Assembly (NCBI RefSeq): GCF_000209165.1
Contig: NC_009044.1
Span: 496,001-560,000 of the forward strand
Direction of reading: 5' to 3'
DNA from: Scheffersomyces stipitis CBS 6054
Lineage: Eukaryota; Ascomycota; Pichiomycetes; Serinales; Debaryomycetaceae
Length of the DNA: 64,000 bases
A program made the translations under genes and the position numbers. The notes beneath the pieces were generated by a model, which was not told the origin of the DNA, searched no databases, and saw nothing but the letters and a program-made list of their open reading frames with translations. Positions 53,617-64,000 of the stretch are shown one piece after another (the stretch's first letter is position 1; each line of letters starts with the position of its first letter).

Positions 53617-56385
53617 TTAAGCATCTTCATCATCATCCTCTTCCACTTCATCCTCTTCCACTGCAGCTTCTTCCTCTTCAGCCTGTGGTACTTCTTTGGC
53701 CTCTTCAGCATCTGCTTCCGTTTCTGGTTCAGCTACATCTTCAACTTCAGCAACTGCTTCGGTAGCTTCAAGGTCAATTAACGGAGCTGCACTGCCATTG
53801 GTAGAGATCTTTAATCCCGATAAGCTGTCCTCTAATCTTGCACTGACCTTACTTTTGTTTTTGCTATCAAGTTTGTTTTTCCACGATTTCACAGTAGATT
53901 CCAACTTTTCGCTGCTTACACCGTAGTTGGCACCAAAGATAGCAGCCTCCGGCAATCTTTCACTCTTGACCAACAAGTCCAAGCACTTTTCCTTCTGTCC
54001 AGTCAACCACCATGCCTGCCATGCAATATTGTATTTACCCTTGGCCTCACATTCGGTAGCCAACCTGGAGAGCTCTTTCTGATTGTTAGACGAAGACAAC
54101 AACAACAATAAAGAAGAATAGTCGTTGGCAAGCCAGAAGCAGTCTTCCGCCAATTTAATCTGCCACTTGGTTAATGCAAGGTCTCCAAGTCTCTTCCATT
54201 TGTTGGAGTTGGCTAATGCTGTAGATGGGTTTTCCTTTTGGTTAGTAGACAACAATTCATATGCCTGTTTCAAGTTACCGGTAGAGAGTGATATCTGGAA
54301 CTTGGAGTCGAAATCCTGCGACAACGAGTACGACAACGATAAGTAACCTAACTTCTCAAAGAAACGCGACAACTGGTTCAATTCAGTCTTGCTGAATCCC
54401 GACTTGAGGTTTGCGTAATCGTCCGACAAGTTGTCGATTTCTACACTAGCCAAGTCTGGGATCTGTTCACCTGTCTCCTCATCTTCTACAGTTTTGACAG
54501 CGTACTGTTCAAGATCACCACGCATTACCAAGGTCTGTAACTCTAAGACCTCGGCGTTGACGAACCAGGAGACGACGTTGAACGACTTGTCAATAAGATA
54601 CAACTTGCCTTCTTGCGCCTTGTAGCCAATTATGTAGTATTTGTGGTCGAAATGTCCCAAGTTGATCACTTCTCCACCCACAAAGTAATTCAATCGGTTG
54701 GTAGAGGCTGTGGTATAGACATAAACATCGCCAATGAACTTGCCCGACAATATAGGCTCAGAGGTTGGAAGAGTGTACAAAACATTGAAAGACGATTCAG
54801 CACCTTCTTCTGGATCAAGCTCGTCAGCTTGTAAGGCCAGTTCGAAAGCTTCCTGGCTGTAACTCAAGAAGTACGTCTCATCACTCTTCTTAGCTCCTAC
54901 AGAATTACTATCGCCGACACTGGAAGAAGTAACAATGGCCAACAACTCGCCATTGTCGGACCAGATTACGTCCTGGATGTCGTCGTCTAAGTCAACACGT
55001 CTAACTAGCTTACCGTGGATCCAATCGTAGAAAGAAATACAACCTTCCAGCTTGACTCCCAACAAGGCACCACCAAAGATCTTGTCAGCCTGGTAGATCA
55101 AGTCGAGCGTCAAGTACTCCTGAAAGTTTTTCAAAATCTTGACCGATACTTGCGATTCACGCACAGCAAAAGAACATGCGTTGGAAGTATCGTGTGTATT
55201 CCAGGAAAAGTCCAAAGCATTACCGTATGATTTCGATCTCCATGCCAAAGCAGTGTAGACAATGTATTCCCCATCTCCACAGACTGCAGCGTATCGACCG
55301 TTAGGAGAATGCGATAAGGACTGTGGATATATCTCGATGTTACCCAATTCTCTCTGTTGCAAAGGCAAGGCTTCTCCATCCTTCAATCCTTCCGTAGAAG
55401 AGGGCTTAATCACTGACTGGTAAACCTCTGAGTTCTTAGCATAGATGAGTTTGTTGTTGGAGTCCATCAGGAACAAGGGCTCTTCATTTCCAAGTTTGAC
55501 GATAACGAAGCCAGAGTCGAACCCCGCGGCAATCAAGTTGGACTTCAGCAAGATACCAATGCACCACACACGTTCCAACGAGTAATTAATAGACTTCTCC
55601 AACTTGAAGGTGTTGGAGTTCCAGAAACGAATGGTTCCATCTTCAGAACCAGATACGATCAACGGCAACTCAGGGTGGAAAATCGCGAACGACACGTTCG
55701 ACAAATGACCCTCCAATGTGGCGACACATGATTTAGTCTGGTAATCCCATATCTTGATCGTTTTATCATCTGATGATGTAATCAAATAAGGCTTATCAGC
55801 CTGAGGGTAGTAATCAACATAGTTAACACCCTTGGCATCGTGAGCTACCAACGTGAAGTTTGGCACCGAGGAACCCAAGGACCAGATCTTGACGGTTCTG
55901 TCCAAACAGGCAGAAGCAAACGTGTTTGGGTCCTTGGGGTTGAAGTTGACACTCATAACGTAATGTTGGTGTCCTTCAAAGACCTGTTCCAACTTCCAGG
56001 AATTGTCCCAGTTCCACAACTTGATGGTCAAGTCATCAGACGACGTCAATATATATGGCTTGGAAGGATGAACGGCAATGGACCTGATATAGTCTGGATG
56101 GGCCTCGAACTGGGTGATTTTTTCACCCGTGTTGTAGTTATAGACCCGGATCTGGAAGTCGTCGGAGCCGACAACAATCCAATTCTTACGAGCGATGAAC
56201 TTTCCCGTCCGGACGGGCATCTCCGTTACCTGGATCGACTTTACAAGCGTGTTTGTGGCATAGGACCAAATCTCGATCTTACCATTGTACAAGGTGGTGA
56301 GGATCCACGGCTCAGAGGGATGGAAGTCGATTCCCTTGACACGGTCACAACGCGTGGAGAACTGTTTGACCACGTCCAATTTCAT
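53617..56385 (-). CDS. SEC27: COPI coat subunit beta-prime Sec27
   Basis: Sec27 binds KKxx cargo signals and forms the COPI coat with alpha-COP for Golgi-to-ER transport. The ATG at 56385 gives 922 residues and the conserved N terminus (MKLDVVKQFSTRCDRVKGID); upstream in-frame Met at 56433 is not conserved. Seven WD40 repeats form the first ~310 residues (for example IAVHPSKPYILTSSDDLTIK; ASACLDRTVKIWSLG), followed by a second propeller and alpha-solenoid. The C terminus is highly acidic (EEEAAVEEDEVEEDDDEDA). S. cerevisiae SEC27 has a 5' intron, but none is needed here. Confidence 0.97.
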   Translation of the reverse strand: MKLDVVKQFSTRCDRVKGIDFHPSEPWILTTLYNGKIEIWSYATNTLVKSIQVTEMPVRTGKFIARKNWIVVGSDDFQIRVYNYNTGEKITQFEAHPDYIRSIAVHPSKPYILTSSDDLTIKLWNWDNSWKLEQVFEGHQHYVMSVNFNPKDPNTFASACLDRTVKIWSLGSSVPNFTLVAHDAKGVNYVDYYPQADKPYLITSSDDKTIKIWDYQTKSCVATLEGHLSNVSFAIFHPELPLIVSGSEDGTIRFWNSNTFKLEKSINYSLERVWCIGILLKSNLIAAGFDSGFVIVKLGNEEPLFLMDSNNKLIYAKNSEVYQSVIKPSSTEGLKDGEALPLQQRELGNIEIYPQSLSHSPNGRYAAVCGDGEYIVYTALAWRSKSYGNALDFSWNTHDTSNACSFAVRESQVSVKILKNFQEYLTLDLIYQADKIFGGALLGVKLEGCISFYDWIHGKLVRRVDLDDDIQDVIWSDNGELLAIVTSSSVGDSNSVGAKKSDETYFLSYSQEAFELALQADELDPEEGAESSFNVLYTLPTSEPILSGKFIGDVYVYTTASTNRLNYFVGGEVINLGHFDHKYYIIGYKAQEGKLYLIDKSFNVVSWFVNAEVLELQTLVMRGDLEQYAVKTVEDEETGEQIPDLASVEIDNLSDDYANLKSGFSKTELNQLSRFFEKLGYLSLSYSLSQDFDSKFQISLSTGNLKQAYELLSTNQKENPSTALANSNKWKRLGDLALTKWQIKLAEDCFWLANDYSSLLLLLSSSNNQKELSRLATECEAKGKYNIAWQAWWLTGQKEKCLDLLVKSERLPEAAIFGANYGVSSEKLESTVKSWKNKLDSKNKSKVSARLEDSLSGLKISTNGSAAPLIDLEATEAVAEVEDVAEPETEADAEEAKEVPQAEEEEAAVEEDEVEEDDDEDA

Positions 56386-56937
56386 GGTGATATGAAGGTA
56401 ACTACGATGCGTGAGACGTGAGGAAGCACTCAATGATGGCTGGAGAAAGAGAGTGTTGAAGCGAAGTTAACACGGTGACGATTGACTTTAGATCTGTTTT
56501 GAAAAATAGGTTGAGCAACGCACGACTTTTCCAGAGAACAACTTAGAGTGATTTGAATGTTAGAGAAGGTGGATTTTTATTCTAAGGTAGAGTTAAGGAA
56601 AAAAGAACAGTACAGTTGAGTTTCGAACCAATGGACGAGGAGAAGCTTGAGAGTTCTTTAGGAATTGATAGAGTGGTGGTGGTACTTGGCTGTCTGGATC
56701 TGTCAATTGTGTGCTGAGCCTTTGATACTAGATAGCGAGAGTTTCCGTGGGTGCGTATTGGGTGCGAAAAATGTTGCCACGATAATTGAATTTATAGACT
56801 AATTGATTACTCTATGAGAATATGCCATATATGTATCAGCAACCGTTTCGAATGATATTGTCTTTTAAAACAATTGTAATTACTTTAGAAACTTCTTTAT
56901 ACATTGGAAATATCTTATATATACATTATTCTTATTA
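56386..56937. other. Intergenic, SEC27 5' side to ALG11 3' end
   Basis: 552 bases hold the SEC27 promoter and ALG11 3' flank. AT-rich sequence near 56780-56940 includes TATATA runs typical of 3' ends. Nothing else is seen. Confidence 0.4.
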
Positions 56938-58782
56938 TCAATACACCTGCACCACGTCGTCCTTCTCGGAACGGTAGTCCACCTCCAACTCCTCGAGTTC
57001 ACCTACGTACTTCTTCCAGCTTTCACTAAAAACTCCATTGGAAAATTTCTCCTTCACCAACCTCAACCCGTTGTGTCTCATTTCGTCCAACCGTTTGTCA
57101 GAAACCAACTCTGGTGACTTGACAAAGATGTGGTAGAGCAATCCCGAGAAACTAGGGTATTGAGCTCTCTGTACCTCCCCTTGCTCGATTTCTACATTAA
57201 AAGTAATGAATCCCTCTTCAGTTTCTTCTTGAACGGAAGGATCAAAATCAGGATCATCCATGCTTTTAAAAAAGAAGCCAGAGTTGTTGTGCCAATTGAG
57301 CTTGTTTTCTTCATCGTTCCAGCCCGTAACAATATCCAACCATGGACCTGCTGAGGCATGTACCAACGGAACCACGCCACGAGCCAAATATTCAACTACA
57401 CCTATTCCGAAGTGTTCGTTCCACATGGCATTCAAACCAAACTTGGCTCGGGAAAGCTGGTCGACAACTTCGTCATATGAACAGTCAACAATAAATTCAA
57501 CATAATCCTGTAATCCAGCCTTCTCGACTTTGCTTTGAATCAAGTGCAAAGTTGCAGTATCGTCAGCAGTTCTACATGAACCGAGAAACACCAACTTGGG
57601 AATATCAGCATCGTCAGCCTTGACGTTGGCAAAGTTCTTTTTCAAAAACTGCGCATATTCGTCTACAAACAACGAGTGTCTTTTCTCGGGACGGAACTGG
57701 GCAATATACAACAATTTGTTTTCTCTCTTTTGTTCAAGATTCACTTCCTTAGTCAACGTCTCTGTTCCACAAGGAGGATACAACTTTTCCAACTTGTGGC
57801 CCAAGATACGGTTGAAAGACCAGATGTTGGAGATATGATTGAATGTCCAAGTGCCATTGGCTAATGTCACATCTACCGTAGAGCCCAAATACACATAGAA
57901 GTAGTACACCATAGACCAGTAAACAAACTTGCCAGCTTCTACAAAGTCTCTGGCACTGAAGTTAAACTCCCCAAACTCGGCCGTGGTGAACGCCTTAAAC
58001 TTCAATTTATTGAACATGTCTGATTGGATGATGGGATAATGAACATAGGCAAGAATAGGAAGTCTCAATATGAATGTTACTGACAAATAACTTCCGGGTA
58101 AGCCTATGGTGTCAATCCAGATATCGGGAGTGAGTTCAAACAAGGCTTCAAGCCCAAGTAACATAGATCCCACCAATTGGCCAATTAGTGTGAAATGCTT
58201 CCAGTAAGCACCATCTATCAAATGACCAAACCTACGCAAATATATAAAAACGATTCTTGAAGAATCTAAACCACTTACTTGAAACTTATCCTCAGCCTTT
58301 TGCAAAATCTGAAGCGGTTCTGCTTCAATATTGGTGGTATACACTACAGCGATATTTCTGACATTGGCTTCTAGTGTAGCTCCAACAGCCTGCCACAACA
58401 CTCTTTCACCACCACCACCATTATTGGCATACGGATGGAAAAAGCCATATAGAAGCTTTCTGCTCGGATCGTCTACACCTCTTCTTCTCATCTCTGTGAG
58501 GAACCGTTGATTATCCTTCGCGGCATCTTCTGGCTGAAGCTTGATCTTGTTGTTTCTGAAATTCGTATAGAAAGACGGCTGAATACTGGCAAGTATAAGA
58601 CGACGACGATAGCTCGATCTTTTGTACCCTACATTCAAGTAAATGGGTTTGTCATGCTTGATAACTTTGGCAATTCGTTCCCTCCAGTTCTGGTGGGGGA
58701 CCACAAAGTAATGTGGGAGTACGCTGGTGAACGACTTGTAGACCACAAAAACTACAACAAGTACTGCTATGATGAGAAACAT
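56938..58782 (-). CDS. ALG11: Alpha-1,2-mannosyltransferase Alg11
   Basis: Alg11 adds the fourth and fifth mannoses to the dolichol-linked oligosaccharide on the cytosolic ER face, directly after Alg2. The 614-residue protein begins with a transmembrane anchor (MFLIIAVLVVVFVVYKSF), then FFHPYANNGGGGERVLWQAV (donor-binding Gly-rich loop near 118). PDIWIDTIGLPGSYL and LAYVHYPIIQSDM follow, then RPEKRHSL and the GT4 motif EHFGIGVVEYLARG near 460. The length fits the family (548 in S. cerevisiae), with some extra loops. The first of its opposite-strand ORFs are shadows. Confidence 0.97.
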   Translation of the reverse strand: MFLIIAVLVVVFVVYKSFTSVLPHYFVVPHQNWRERIAKVIKHDKPIYLNVGYKRSSYRRRLILASIQPSFYTNFRNNKIKLQPEDAAKDNQRFLTEMRRRGVDDPSRKLLYGFFHPYANNGGGGERVLWQAVGATLEANVRNIAVVYTTNIEAEPLQILQKAEDKFQVSGLDSSRIVFIYLRRFGHLIDGAYWKHFTLIGQLVGSMLLGLEALFELTPDIWIDTIGLPGSYLSVTFILRLPILAYVHYPIIQSDMFNKLKFKAFTTAEFGEFNFSARDFVEAGKFVYWSMVYYFYVYLGSTVDVTLANGTWTFNHISNIWSFNRILGHKLEKLYPPCGTETLTKEVNLEQKRENKLLYIAQFRPEKRHSLFVDEYAQFLKKNFANVKADDADIPKLVFLGSCRTADDTATLHLIQSKVEKAGLQDYVEFIVDCSYDEVVDQLSRAKFGLNAMWNEHFGIGVVEYLARGVVPLVHASAGPWLDIVTGWNDEENKLNWHNNSGFFFKSMDDPDFDPSVQEETEEGFITFNVEIEQGEVQRAQYPSFSGLLYHIFVKSPELVSDKRLDEMRHNGLRLVKEKFSNGVFSESWKKYVGELEELEVDYRSEKDDVVQVY

Positions 58783-60144
58783 AGAGACAGTCAGATCTGG
58801 CAGAGAAATACAGAAGCAATTCCTCGGATTTCTGAAGTCGAACGGATATTTCAGCAGTGATGAGAGAAGAGACTGAAAACCATGGAGATTTCCAAGATCT
58901 CTTCTGTTAAGTATGCAAAACGAGTCACGTGATATATGGGTGCAAAATCTAATTAAATAGGGAGACTTTCAAGAACAGTCAAGAACAGTCAAGAACATGT
59001 TCAGATGAGGATAATTAGGGTACGATATGGAGGATTCGTTAGAGAAGCCGAGTCTACGTAAAAGAAAGGGATACACCAGCAAGTGCAAGAGAATAATCTA
59101 AAGAATAACATATCTTGAAAGATGATCAAGATTTAGAAGACATTTCTTAGCATTCTGCTTTGCATTCCGGTTTGCGTTATCAAGATGCCTGGATATTGTC
59201 TCTTAATTGTATGCCAATCGTATCTTAACCTGATTAGAAGTAATGTAACAGTGTAAGAATGTAACAATTAACCTTATGCCAAATGTCTAGAGGCAATGTC
59301 GCGTCTTCTATGTCGCGAACCCCCTTCGACCAACCATAGAGAGAACCCCAATTAACACCAGGCAACCTTCTCCATTGGCCCATTCTTCGCGGATCCAATA
59401 CCCACAAACTCCTTCACCACCCCTCCTTCTACCCATCAACACAAACGTAATCTTTGACTCGAGGACAGCGATTTGTGTCACGTGCGTGCAATTTGATTTC
59501 CCAAAGGAGACAAATTAGTCCAATTAACGAAAATAAAATTCAACGCGTGTAATCAAATTTTCTTCTTTTGCAAGCTAGCTCTTTCACTTTGTATCACAAA
59601 CACACTCATCCCTGTAAGCTGTGAAGGGGGTCCAGATTTTGCTGCTGCTTGCTAGAGTCTTTGTCTCGGGCGTTTCAGATCTTCTATCATTGTTTTCCTA
59701 CGAATTGTAGAGTACTCATACGAAAGATAGGAGTCCATCAAGGATAGCATACCAGGATAACATATCAGATTAGAACATCATATGCAAAATTTAATCACCT
59801 CGAGACACCTGTATTAACTACATACCATATCATACCAAGTACAAACGCATAACCGAGTACTACTCAACACAATATAATTTGTTCATCACTTTCAGTTATC
59901 ATAAGCCTAAAGAGCAAGTACAACGTACAACTTACAACACAGTCATCAACAGAAGAACTCAAGAAAAGTAGAATCATACTGAATTTTCATATTCAATAGT
60001 CTTGAACACTTTCACCAATATTCGCTAACTTCACAAATCTACAAGAATCGAAACTTCTGACCATCATATTATTGGTGTTAAGCTATCATTGATTATCAGA
60101 ACAAAGCTATATCACCAGTGTTTCAGTACCAGTGCATCACTGAA
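58783..60144. promoter_or_regulatory. 1.36-kb divergent region, ALG11 to WHI5/NRM1-like gene
   Basis: There is no intact gene. CACGTG lies at about 58925-58930 and 59478-59483, ATGTCGC (GCGACAT reverse) at 59296-59302 and 59310-59316, and ACGCGT (MCB) at 59543-59548. The last site is the binding sequence of the MBF factor, of which Nrm1 is both target and co-repressor, so it suits this gene. A long A-rich leader (about 59800-60140) precedes the ATG. Confidence 0.6.
58969..58997 (+). repeat. Three-unit tandem repeat TCAAGAACAG
   Basis: The ten-base unit TCAAGAACAG is repeated almost three times, the last unit partial. It lies between CACGTG and the ALG11-distal sequence in non-coding DNA. It is a small minisatellite. 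Confidence 0.9.
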
Positions 60145-61443
60145 ATGAACACTCTTCGAGAGAACAGCAACACTTCCAACATCTCTCCGCACAAAGAATC
60201 ACCCACCATGTCTGCTCCCACAGTCACAACCAGACCCAAAGCTGCGTTGAAGAAGGAAGAGCTCGAGAAGATTGCCAAACAATTGAAGAAAAAGCTTTCC
60301 AAAGCATCCATCGCGGCAAAACAGTCACTTTCGCCCACTGATGTCAAGACATCGACGTCGATGCCTCGTTCAAGCCCGCTAAAGAGTTATCTGCTTAAGA
60401 AACAGTACTCTGGCAGCGCCATAAACAACTTGAGCTCATCTCCGAACACGCTTTGTTCTCCTACAGGAAAATCACCTACCCATTTGAATACTCCTGCCGC
60501 CATCTACTTGCTGTCGTCACCATTAAGAAACATGGCAGCAGACTCTACCGAAAACGACGAGTCGCTAGACTCGCCTACCAAGAGAAGGAAGACGTCACCA
60601 CGCATGGACTCCAAGGGTCCCCATATGGTTTTGGAAGAGATCCAAAGACCAAACACGCCCTCAGGCTCGTTACAGAGCTCGTTGAAGCCATCTCTAGAGC
60701 TCACGGCCGCTGATGCTGAAAAGAACAAAAAGAAAGAACAACCTACAACAACGCCGACATTGGCAAAGCGAGAACTTCACGGCTCTCCACCTTCTTCAGC
60801 CAACATTCTATTGCAAACACCAAAGCAATCACGTGCAAACACCAATGGAGGAGCCTACAACGACGAAGAAGGTGCTGACTTACTTATGTACTTGGCTACA
60901 TCTCCTTCTCCAGCCAAGCCGTACTTTTCCAATAGTGCGAGACCTATACATGGCAGCAGTCAAATTCATCCTACATCATCCTCAGTGCCAAATTCCTCAG
61001 GTTCCCTCTCTCTAACACATAAACCTACAATGTCGGCGGGTTCTTCCAGCTCTTTCATATTACCACCACCAGTGACACCAAAAAGACACTCCACCATCAA
61101 CTCGAAAACTCCACAGAATAGATTGACTCCCTCAATGAATCTCTTCAACAACTTGAACGGAAATACAGGCTTACCGTCGTCTGGCTTGACTCTCACACCC
61201 ACTGGATTCAACATGAACGACTACGTAAACTTCTTTACGCCTTCACCAGGCGGCACTGGTTTGAACAAGAACTTGTTGCGTACTCCAGACTTCAACAATT
61301 TGCTCAATGGCCAGCCAAACACAACCGTAGAAGCCAGTGGTGGGGTGAACGGAAGACCAAAGGTCGACGGCAAGATGTTGAATTTCAACAAGGTTTTGTT
61401 CAGTAGCTCAGCCAACGGCCCAGAAGGAAATGCCAAAGAATGA
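60145..61443 (+). CDS. WHI5/NRM1-family cell-cycle transcriptional repressor
   Basis: Whi5 and Nrm1 bind SBF/MBF through a short GTB motif and repress G1/S genes; CTG-clade yeasts appear to have a single member of this pair. The ATG at 60145 gives 432 residues; the earlier frame begins with GTG. The GTB-like motif is visible at about 240-260 (EEGADLLMYLATSPSPAKPY). There are about two dozen Ser/Thr-Pro pairs (for example SPTKRRKTSPRM, with KRRK as a likely nuclear signal), matching the dense CDK sites expected. The rest is disordered and Ser/Asn-rich. An MCB site upstream supports MBF control. Orthology to NRM1 versus WHI5 cannot be settled here. Confidence 0.82.
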   Translation: MNTLRENSNTSNISPHKESPTMSAPTVTTRPKAALKKEELEKIAKQLKKKLSKASIAAKQSLSPTDVKTSTSMPRSSPLKSYLLKKQYSGSAINNLSSSPNTLCSPTGKSPTHLNTPAAIYLLSSPLRNMAADSTENDESLDSPTKRRKTSPRMDSKGPHMVLEEIQRPNTPSGSLQSSLKPSLELTAADAEKNKKKEQPTTTPTLAKRELHGSPPSSANILLQTPKQSRANTNGGAYNDEEGADLLMYLATSPSPAKPYFSNSARPIHGSSQIHPTSSSVPNSSGSLSLTHKPTMSAGSSSSFILPPPVTPKRHSTINSKTPQNRLTPSMNLFNNLNGNTGLPSSGLTLTPTGFNMNDYVNFFTPSPGGTGLNKNLLRTPDFNNLLNGQPNTTVEASGGVNGRPKVDGKMLNFNKVLFSSSANGPEGNAKE

Positions 61444-62567
61444 GGCCATAGTCATAGACCTGCCATTCGTCATTGTACCATAGTCAACAATTTAATTTCG
61501 AAAGTCTAAAATGTAAAAAGTTCTCAAGCAATAGTCTTTTGGATCATATTGACATTTGGCTGATTGTCGTTTTTTGATTGTTTTGTTTGTTGTTTGCTTT
61601 TGTGGTTGTGGATTGTTATCATTGTATGGTTCATTCTTTTTGTATTCCCATCTGTTTGGGATGTCTGAAAGTTGTTGCGAGCTTGCCTAGGATGCTTTTC
61701 GCAGCTGTTTTCTCTGTCTGTCAATCCAAGTCAGACCCTTAATTCGTTTTCATTTCTGGATCATAAACCCTGCAATAGCACCATTTGTAATTTGTCGTTC
61801 TTTGCTTTACTTCATCATATATCGTATTATAGTTCATAGATTGGCCAAGCTGTAGTACTTATCATAAGGAAATGAAGACGGGATGGTTGTGATGTCGTTT
61901 TCGCGAAGATGGATCCTCGCAATCAATTGTGGTGGAGAATTCTGAGCTTATACACTATTAGGTCACATTCAGAGCTCTATACTCACTATCTACACTGTAC
62001 TGGAGACTCAGTAGTATTACAGCGATTGTCTTAATTTGAAGCTGAGCAAGAGATTGAAGTCATTGAAGTCAAAATCTACCAATTGACAATCAGGAAATCG
62101 AGGGATAATTAATAACTTAAATTAAAGACTTAGATCTATTCTCTACAATGTAAGAACTTCTAGAGAAAGTATGGCAGAAGATGCTCTTGTTAGCATCCCA
62201 AATGCCAGCTCAAGTTACAAGAGGCTGGTGTGGTGCTGAAAAGAAAATTGTATTTCTTAGTACCCAATTTAAAACAAAGTGGAAGAAATTGGGGTTGTAT
62301 TCAAAGATATCAAGAAATTATATCTTCCGAAAGGAGAAACCATTTTGATAGGGAAGGAAATGTAGCTTCAAGGGATTTTACTATTGCTAGATGGTACAGA
62401 TTAGCAACTCCGAGTTGGAGATGAAGCACGTGACCGAAAGGTCATTTTAGATGAGAAAATCATAAGGGCTGCAGAAAAAAAGATTGAATAGTTTTCAGTA
62501 GATTTTCACTATTCTGAAAGGATTGCCAAAGCAGTTGTCAAGAGTTCAGTTGTAGCCAGACACAGAC
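61444..62567. other. Intergenic, WHI5/NRM1-like gene to MAP2
   Basis: 1.12 kb hold the 3' flank (T-rich, 61530-61640) and the MAP2 promoter. Around 62170-62470 all three plus frames carry open pieces, including a 48-codon ATG-initiated basic ORF at 62202-62348; see findings. CACGTG occurs at about 62428-62433. No gene is established. Confidence 0.4.
62202..62348 (+). CDS. Candidate 48-residue basic ORF (weak)
   Basis: The ORF reads MPAQVTRGWCGAEKKIVFLS, then a Lys/Arg-rich remainder ending RKEKPF. It resembles a small RNA-binding or ribosomal peptide only by composition. A second frame over the same DNA also reads like protein (EIGVVFKDIKKLYLPKGET). I do not recognise either. Chance is the main alternative. 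Confidence 0.2.
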   Translation: MPAQVTRGWCGAEKKIVFLSTQFKTKWKKLGLYSKISRNYIFRKEKPF

Positions 62568-63899
62568 ATGACAGCCGTAGAAGCAATAGTTGCAGACGCA
62601 AGCCAGAAGGTGGACGAATTGAGCCTTTCTAAAGGCACATCTGCTGAATTGCAGAGTAAAGCTAGCGAGGTTGCAAATGGAGTTAAGAAGGAAGTGAAAA
62701 ATGAAGATGGACAACAAGACGATGATGAAGAGGATGTAGATAACGAAGCTGGTACATCAGGTGAAAACAAACAGAAGAAGAAGAAGAAGAACAATAAAAA
62801 GAAAAAGAAGAAGCTTGTCTCCATTGACAGTCTGTATCCTGATGGAAAGTTTCCAGAGGGTCAATGGATGGAGTATCCACTTGAAGTCAATTCTCACCGT
62901 ACCACTTCTGAGGAGTTAAGATACTTGGACAGACAGCAGAACAACAGATGGGAAGATTTCCGTAAAGGAGCCGAGATCCACAGACGTGTACGTCACAAGG
63001 CTCAATCGTCCATCAGAGCCGGAATGTCCATGACTGAAATTGCTGACTTAATAGAGAATTCTGTGAGAAGCTACGCTGCTGCAGACCACACATTAAAAGC
63101 TGGTATAGGATTTCCAACTGGTTTGTCATTGAACCATGTCGCTGCCCATTATACCCCCAATACTGGAGACAAGTTGTCTCTCGGTAAAGATGACCTTATG
63201 AAGGTAGATATAGGAGTCCATGTCAATGGCCATATTTGTGACTCAGCCTTTACGATGACTTTGAATGATACTGGGAAATACGACAGTATCATGAAGGCTG
63301 TCAAGGATGCCACCAACACTGGTGTGAAGGAGGCTGGTATTGATGTCAGACTCAACGATATCGGTGAAGCCATTCAGGAAGTGATGGAGTCGTACGAAAT
63401 GGAGTTGGACGGAAAGACATATCCTGTCAAGTGTATCAAGAACTTGAACGGACACAACATTGGTGACTACATCATCCATTCCGGTAAAACCGTACCTATT
63501 GTAGCCAATGGGGATATGACGAAGATGGAAGAGGGTGAGACTTTCGCTATTGAGACGTTTGGATCGACCGGCAGAGGCTATGTCCTCACCGAGGGTGAAT
63601 GTTCGCACTATTCTCGAAACCAGAACATCGACGGCATCCGTGTTCCTTCCGAAAGAGCAAAGACATTGTTGAACTCTATCACATCCAACTTCGGAACATT
63701 GCCCTGGTGTCGTAGATACTTGGAGAGAACCGGTGAAGAGAAGTACTTGTTCGCTTTGAACCAGTTGGTCAGAGCAGGGATCGTGGAAGAATACCCTCCT
63801 CTTGTAGACATCAAAGGCAGTTACACAGCACAGTACGAGCACACCATCTTGTTACATCCCCACAAGAAGGAGGTTGTCACCCGTGGTGATGACTACTAG
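62568..63899 (+). CDS. MAP2: Methionine aminopeptidase 2
   Basis: MetAP2 removes the initiator methionine from nascent chains when the next residue is small. The 443-residue protein has an acidic region then a poly-Lys tract (about 67-85; [13 protein letters not shown]), which associates with ribosomes, followed by the pita-bread fold. Metal ligands are Asp214, Asp225, His296, Glu329 and Glu424; their spacing (11, 71, 33 and 95) matches the known human set. The signature is [20 protein letters not shown]. The protein ends [11 protein letters not shown], as usual. It is slightly longer than S. cerevisiae Map2 (421). Confidence 0.97.
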   Translation: MTAVEAIVADASQKVDELSLSKGTSAELQSKASEVANGVKKEVKNEDGQQDDDEEDVDNEAGTSGENKQKKKKKNNKKKKKKLVSIDSLYPDGKFPEGQWMEYPLEVNSHRTTSEELRYLDRQQNNRWEDFRKGAEIHRRVRHKAQSSIRAGMSMTEIADLIENSVRSYAAADHTLKAGIGFPTGLSLNHVAAHYTPNTGDKLSLGKDDLMKVDIGVHVNGHICDSAFTMTLNDTGKYDSIMKAVKDATNTGVKEAGIDVRLNDIGEAIQEVMESYEMELDGKTYPVKCIKNLNGHNIGDYIIHSGKTVPIVANGDMTKMEEGETFAIETFGSTGRGYVLTEGECSHYSRNQNIDGIRVPSERAKTLLNSITSNFGTLPWCRRYLERTGEEKYLFALNQLVRAGIVEEYPPLVDIKGSYTAQYEHTILLHPHKKEVVTRGDDY

Positions 63900-64000
63900 T
63901 GCATTCATTAATCAGAACTCAGTAGTATATAGTTGCAATGTTGCAGCCAGTTGCAGACATGCAGGATTCAGAACACAAAAATGGACAGACTATAGTGACA

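Noticed and set aside
53617..56433. Start of SEC27 at 56433
   Set aside because: The 16 extra residues are not conserved; the family N terminus MKLD starts at 56385.

Overview
The window is nuclear DNA of an ascomycete yeast. Genes are compact, mostly intronless and on both strands, with Saccharomycotina-type orthologues throughout. Gene content, the tandem Old Yellow Enzyme (OYE) cluster, short introns with a TACTAAC branch site and Candida-type promoter motifs (CACGTG plus a TAGGG palindrome at a ribosomal protein gene) suggest a CTG-clade yeast, with Scheffersomyces (Pichia) stipitis or a close relative as the best guess. If so, CTG codons should be read as serine. I cannot prove the species from sequence alone.

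Layout. 1-5.1 kb: three tandem OYE genes, the first cut by the window edge. 5.4-9.3 kb: CBP3 (complex III assembly), a GNAT acetyltransferase and PRP45 (splicing). 9.5-13.4 kb: ITC1 (ISW2 chromatin remodelling). 15-18.5 kb: PGC1-like phosphodiesterase and NPY1 NADH diphosphatase. 20-24.5 kb: MRH4 and RSM23 (mitoribosome, divergent) and NIP7 (60S biogenesis). 25-28.4 kb: spliced PUS1 and HRR25. 28.4-32.7 kb: nearly 4 kb of mostly non-coding DNA around one small acidic Ala/Glu-rich protein. 32.7-39 kb: IPL1 (Aurora kinase), SGF73 (SAGA), CDC26 (APC/C) and a Rua1-type zinc-finger regulator. 39.8-46.3 kb: TYW1, ALG2, a DNAJC28-domain mitochondrial protein and a tail-anchored protein. 47.6-53.4 kb: spliced SAR1, LSG1, RPL1 and MRM2. 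53.6-58.8 kb: SEC27 and ALG11. 60-64 kb: a WHI5/NRM1-type repressor and MAP2.

The genes are mostly unlinked housekeeping functions, but themes recur: translation (RPL1, LSG1, NIP7, PUS1, TYW1, RSM23, MRH4, MRM2, MAP2), early secretion and glycosylation (SAR1, SEC27, ALG2, ALG11), chromatin and transcription (ITC1, SGF73, WHI5/NRM1-like), and division (IPL1, CDC26, HRR25). No tRNA, rRNA, transposon, CRISPR array or phage element was found.

No wholly new system is evident. The observations most worth following are: a natural Trp-to-Ile change at the OYE specificity position in one tandem copy; a recurrent GCGACAT element, often paired and near CACGTG, in several promoters; a strand-biased GTATC array upstream of HRR25; overlapping splice donors in PUS1 where the canonical one would leave a stop codon; an in-frame upstream ATG adding a hydrophobic leader to SAR1; and a possible decayed gene near 14.3-14.8 kb.
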